Shown piece after piece: positions 59,118-64,000 of a stretch of DNA of 64,000 bases. The translations under genes were made by a program, and so were the position numbers. This DNA comes from Meandrina meandrites. Taxonomy: Eukaryota > Cnidaria > Anthozoa > Scleractinia > Meandrinidae. Where the stretch lies: the NCBI GenBank assembly GCA_963693305.1, contig OY855906.1, positions 9,609,602-9,673,601 of the forward strand. The letters are read 5' to 3'. Positions within the stretch are counted from its first letter, which is position 1, and every line of letters begins with the position of its first letter. Under the pieces are notes generated by a model. The model did no database searches. It was given only the letters and a program-made list of their open reading frames with translations, and was not told the origin of the DNA.

Positions 59118-60013
59118 AAACGGCACGCGATGCATGCAGAAGCGATGACGTTTCACAAGGGGTCTTTGATAATTTTCAGGACATTTGTCAAAACATTAGG
59201 GTAAATAAAAGTAACTGACAACTTCTGTGCTGAATGATTGTTCAACAAAAATTGCGTTATCTTGGCGTGACATACGATATACGATATACGATATACGATG
59301 CAAGGTCAAACGCTGTCTAAAATTGTTTACACCTTTTGTTTTAAAGAATGGAGAGATTTCTGTTTACTAAATCTTATAGAACGCATCAAATATAATTTGT
59401 TTCTTTCGTTTATGCTTAATATTAGTCCTTTCTAACGACCCAGGAGTATTTTGCTTTGAGTTCTATGCCACGATTTCTTGTTGAGTTGACTTGATTTCTT
59501 TTCCCAGTATTCGGTTCTACAGATCGGTTAATCACAACAGGCAACAGACAACAGACAACAACAGATCCTGTCCACTCGCACGGCGAGATTAATCGATCAC
59601 GTCATCGTCATCGCTTAAAAAAAGGTTTACGATGGCTCACCTCATGTTTCAAAACTGCTAATAATCGGTTACTTCGTCTGCAGTCACGACAGACATCACT
59701 TCTTAACTTTATGCCAAATTTATTCGATAACTGATAAAGTGCAACACTCACTCCAGACTCGAAATCTCAATTTAACAGCTACAAATGAAATAAGGTTTGC
59801 CGATCGGTGATGATACAAGCTGCAAAAAAATATCTTCCTTTGCCAAAAAAACAAGATGGCGGATCTCAAAAAGAATACAAACAATGCACCTAGTTCCCAT
59901 TACTCTTCGGTTCAATTCGGGGAGTAATTATCACACCAAAAATTCCATAAATTCCATCGCTTTTCCGCTCTACAGCATTAACCGATGACGTCATAAAATG
60001 ACGTCATCGCTTA
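59118..60013. mobile_element. ~0.9-kb segment, unit C copy
   Basis: Counterpart of 18990-19885, including the atacgat repeats at about 59272-59299 and the terminal palindrome. Absent from unit B. Confidence 0.6.
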
Positions 60014-60510
60014 AAAATATCCAATTAAGCTATTCACACAAGAGCACAGTAAGCCAACCACGAGGTTTTGACGGCACGCGACAAACTCACTGAATCAAAC
60101 AAATCATCCTTTTTCGGGTTTTGACACGGTAACTTAACATGGATAGGAAACATTTCTTCTCGCAATACTGGCACTCAAAAATGCGCAAACCAATTACATT
60201 GTAAGGCAATTTGGAAAATGCGACCTCTGCTAGAAATAAAATATCCCAATATAAAAGCGATTTTCTTAAAAGTTACTTTTGTAGTGAAAAAAAAAATAAG
60301 AATTTGTTTCAAGAGACTTTCTCCAAAGAACACATAAGTAAAAATCATAAGCATTATCCGAGCATTTTAGTGACTTTTATGGGAAAAATGGAGCATTAAA
60401 CCGTAGCATTTTAGTGTGGGAGCAAAAGCATAATGTACAAACTGAAATCCTATTAAAGAAATTGTGTCCAGCGCCTGCTTGCATTCAGTTCTCTGCACAG
60501 ATATACTCTG

Positions 60511-60587
60511 TAGCCTGTGTACAGCCGTTCCGCTCACCTCAAAAAAAATCTTCTTTTGAGGGGAGCGGGACGGTTGTACACAGGCTA
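60511..60587. mobile_element. 77-bp hairpin MITE, unit C
   Basis: Orthologous to 20383-20459. It keeps the A-type arm mismatch (gccgttcc against gggacggt) and the tatactctg flanks. Confidence 0.85.
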
Positions 60588-61999
60588 TATACTCTGCAAA
60601 GAGACTCTTAACTTAGAACCGCAGAAACCGGCGTAGATGTCTTTGTTTTACTTGTCTAGCCGTCTTTTCACTTCCGAAAAAGTGTCATACTTGTGGAGTT
60701 CTCAGCTGAAGCAAGTGATGTTTCACCTCTTAGACTATTTCAAAAAAAAACAACTGTTCAAGTGGCCTAGAATTTAAATTAAACCCTTCTACTCTCGTTT
60801 CCCGTTTACTTGAATAGTTCGCCCGAGTATACTTCTAAAAAAAATCGATTGAGATTTCTTGAATTCGAGCCGTAATAGAATTGCTTTTGCGCTAAAATAA
60901 GTAATCTGTATGATATTTTTTCTGATCAATGTCTTGAAGAGGAAAGAATTCTGCGGAAAAAAGACACGAGATCAAAGATTTAACGAATTGGATCTTTATC
61001 GAATTGAATTGACTTGAAGGGAGTAGTCACCGGAACATCTTCAACGACATGGAAATAAATTAATATAAAGGGTTTAACGCATGCAAGTGTACTGACCTGG
61101 CAGCCTGTCTCCCAATAATCTCGACCGCAGATGCCAAATGATTACGACTTTTTCGTCAGATTTCAGCACGCAAATGGGAAACGAAAACGGGAACACCTGC
61201 TGATATCACGCAAATTTCTGTTCAAAATTAGAAGAAATTTGACGAAAAAGTCACCAAGTCTGACTGACAGCCAGCCTGCAAGCCCAGAAGTCTCGACAAC
61301 AGATGAAGAATGGCTTGTTTGCTGCACGTAATCCAACGTAAGAATAAGGTAAGATCATTTGAAATCACGCAAGTTAATTCCGATAAAAGCTCGTATGGAG
61401 GGGTGCGAATATTTTCAAAAAAAAAACGCCAAAGAAACATCGCTGCCCACTCTAGTCTCTGGGTCGATGAATTGTATTACAAAACCGGTATGTTCACGAA
61501 ATTAATTGAAGTTGGGTGATCAATCTCGTACAGACACGCAGACTTTGAAGAGTTCCATCTTTAACCAAAGAATGTTACTTTAGTAGTACCAGTGCGCGTT
61601 TGAATTATCTTGAAGTCAATTACAAAATTAGAACATTCCCAAGGAGATAACTAGCTATATTTAACTATATCTCATTCCTGAAACTAATCTGTAGGAGAGC
61701 CTATATAGCTACATTTTTAGCCAACCTCCTGCTCGCTTGGAAATAAAAGATAGTGAAATTTCCTTGATAGCTCTGTTTAATTCACACTTGCCGAATCCGT
61801 TTTCCTTGGAAGTTTCTAACGTTATAAAATTTTCTCGAGGTAACGAAGACAGATAACCAGAATTTTCAAATGCTTTAAAGAGTTTAGGAAGCAATAGAAT
61901 TTATTTTGTTATCGTCCCATCTCCAGTCTTGTCCACTAGATATCATATGCACAAGCTCTACAGACATACAGACAACATTTTATTCGTGTCACTCATTTT

Positions 62000-64000
62000 T
62001 TAAAAACATCGGGCGCGCGCAGACATTAATTAACCTTGATGACAAAACACTCCTTCAGCAAGGTCAAAAGCGAATGTATCTTGGTCTGTCATCAGCGTGA
62101 TTTGAGAAACTATGCACTGAATTGTTGTTGCCCGGTCCGACTGTTTGAGTCTTTCAGTGCACTACCAAGTTACCACTTTTGAGATTTTCAGTAGCTTTTC
62201 AATGCTGCGTTTTGTTTCGTTCTACGACTTCAGTGAGTCTCGTGTAAGCTAAGACGAGTAACCTCTATCCTCCCCACCCATCCCCTGTATAAAGCTGTTT
62301 TGCGAGGCAGGTGTGTCATCTTTCGAATACTTATTGGAATATAACGTTAACTGCAACTTTTCTCTAACAATTCAAGTGTATCAGTATCATGCAACTGACA
62401 TGCTTTCAGCATTCCCCGACACAGCTCAAGGCGTATGTACATCATTTGTTGTACAGTTGATATAGGTATTCACGAGGATCTAGTCGTTTTTACACGCTTC
62501 ACTAAACGGCCACTGAACGCCTGAGCCAACATAGGGCGGTCTTGTTTTGGGTAAACAGTCCCGGCCAAACAATAACTTCTTTCATTAAGAGTGGCTTGTA
62601 AATCACTATGATCACTATCGGCGCCCAATTGTCCGAGCAAATAGCTCTTAGATATATTTGATTCGACTGTTTCATGTTCATTTCCTTCAGCTGAGTGGGT
62701 ATTATTTGGAGTTTGCATTCACCGTGAATGAAACTGTTCTGCCCCGTGCCTTTGATACAACTGAAGGGTATTCAGTGAGTCGACTACTTGCGGGTATTTG
62801 GATTATTTAGCTTATCCAACCTGGACAAATAAAACCAAAAATAAAAGACCTATTCTGTGAAACATTTTGGCTCATTTGCAACCCTTGCAAGAGGTAACGT
62901 CAATTAGAGATAATATCTGTCATCTTAACTCATTTTCAACGCGATACGTTTGTGTCAACCCCAAGCTGTTTTGTTTTTTGTCACCGTTCATGCCACAGGG
63001 TCGCAATTAAGTCTTTACTTAATCATGTCTTTTACACAAAGGCTAAACGCCTCTGTTTGCCTGATAATTTCCAGCAGTGGTAAAAACAATAAACCCAAAA
63101 CTCAAGCGACACGATGACGCGCCAAGATAGACATGTTGAATACGGTGTTTATTTTCTACAGCGAACCTTTTCATCATCTTGGGGCTCTACTTCGCCAAGT
63201 CTGTACGTTGAATGCTTCAAATGTTGCCTAGAGGCTGAGCTAATTGATCATTTATTAAATAAACTTTAAACGGCCATAACATTGATTACTTCAGGCAGTT
63301 GTTCATTTGCTTTGAGAGACAGGGCCAGAATCGCGCGTTGCATGCCCCCTTACTTTTCGAAATATCACTTTCAAAAACTTCTTTTAACATTTAAAGATAG
63401 TCGTTCTTTCGAATGAACATGAAAATAACAAATTTTAATTCCTCATACGTATATAAAGCTGCAAATGGAGGATATTAAGGGTTATTGCGAAAATACGATA
63501 CACAATCGACATGTAAATTATTTTATACCGCAAACTTCCGTTTAGTTTTAACAACAATAGGCGAAAAGTTGGCAGCGAGCCGGAAAGAGGTTTTAATTGA
63601 CCATTTCTGTGGTCCCATGACATGCGAAATGACAAGTCCACGAACGTAATGAAAAGTGGGCTAAAGTTCTTACGAATTAGCATTCGTGAAAAACAACCTC
63701 CCACACTCCGCACAAAGCTCTATTGTCTAGTTTAAGACTATTTTGAGCGATGAAGTAAGCCTAAATCTTGTTTATATGTTCGCTGATCCAAAGGCGTCGG
63801 TTCCTTATTTCTAGACGACTGAGGAAGATGAAGGTAAGTGATTTATGAGTTCTGATTGCCTTATCGGTTTTACGCCGGCTGCCTTCCCGGAACTAAACTA
63901 CTGAATACACATGTTATGAACGTCCGAATGCACCGACATGAGTCCTGAGTCCTGCAGCACGCTTCGTGCTCTAATGCCAAGCCCAGTTTACATGTCGTTT
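62000..64000. other. Non-coding 3' part of unit C, cut by the window edge
   Basis: Aligned with 27890-29890 and 44400-46400. It has a patchwork of A-like and B-like variants. No gene recognised. Confidence 0.6.

Larger units (their letters stand above)
56312..62000. other. Non-coding upstream region of receptor C (A-type)
   Basis: Nearly identical to 16158-21900 up to about 61090-61357, then B-like. Apart from the listed elements no gene is seen. Confidence 0.6.
50905..64000. repeat. Segmental duplication unit C (incomplete at window edge)
   Basis: Begins at taagggtgggcccttcggg. It runs to the window end, which corresponds to about 29890 of unit A. The receptor gene and its 3' side resemble unit B, while about 56.3-61.3 kb resembles unit A. 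Confidence 0.93.

Overview
The window is animal nuclear DNA. Spliced genes with GT-AG introns, many miniature transposons, a DIRS-type retrotransposon and large intronless HEPN-NACHT-WD40 receptors together suggest a cnidarian, most likely an anthozoan such as a stony coral. The species cannot be read from the sequence.

Bases 1-11170 (+ strand) carry the last eleven exons of an adenylate kinase 9 (AK9) orthologue. One intron holds a decayed DIRS1-like tyrosine-recombinase retrotransposon (about 2770-7579) with inverted terminal repeats and a diagnostic internal complementary region. Other AK9 introns hold a 26-bp minisatellite, a 155-bp foldback element, an 80-bp tandem duplication and a tRNA-like element beside a perfect hairpin.

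From about 10760 to the end, the window is three head-to-tail copies of one segmental duplication: unit A 10760-34000, unit B 34001-50904, unit C 50905 to past the edge. The left breakpoint lies in the last AK9 intron, so each unit begins with the last AK9 exon. It is functional in A and an orphan copy in B and C, frameshifted in C. Each unit then has one intact, intronless 1328-codon gene on the minus strand (12171-16157, 35305-39291, 52325-56311). It encodes a DZIP3-type HEPN domain with an intact R-x4-H motif, a NACHT NTPase and a WD40 C-terminus, which is the architecture of a STAND/NLR innate immune sensor. The HEPN-NACHT part and the last ~65 residues are almost invariant, whereas the WD40 part of copy A differs strongly from B and C.

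The rest of each unit is non-coding and serves as a record of transposition. Indels between units give empty and filled sites for a 408-bp TTAA-flanked MITE, a 491-bp GC-tract TIR element, a 214-bp element with 8-bp target duplications and a ~0.9-kb segment. A ~6-kb block present only in unit A contains a dead TPR-repeat gene and a Myb/SANT-like remnant. Unit C is a mosaic: a ~5-kb tract just upstream of its receptor gene is A-like while both sides are B-like, which suggests gene conversion or unequal exchange.

The most interesting system is the triplicated HEPN-NACHT-WD40 receptor cluster: a conserved putative RNase/NTPase module with a diversifying sensor, expanded by tandem duplication next to a housekeeping kinase.
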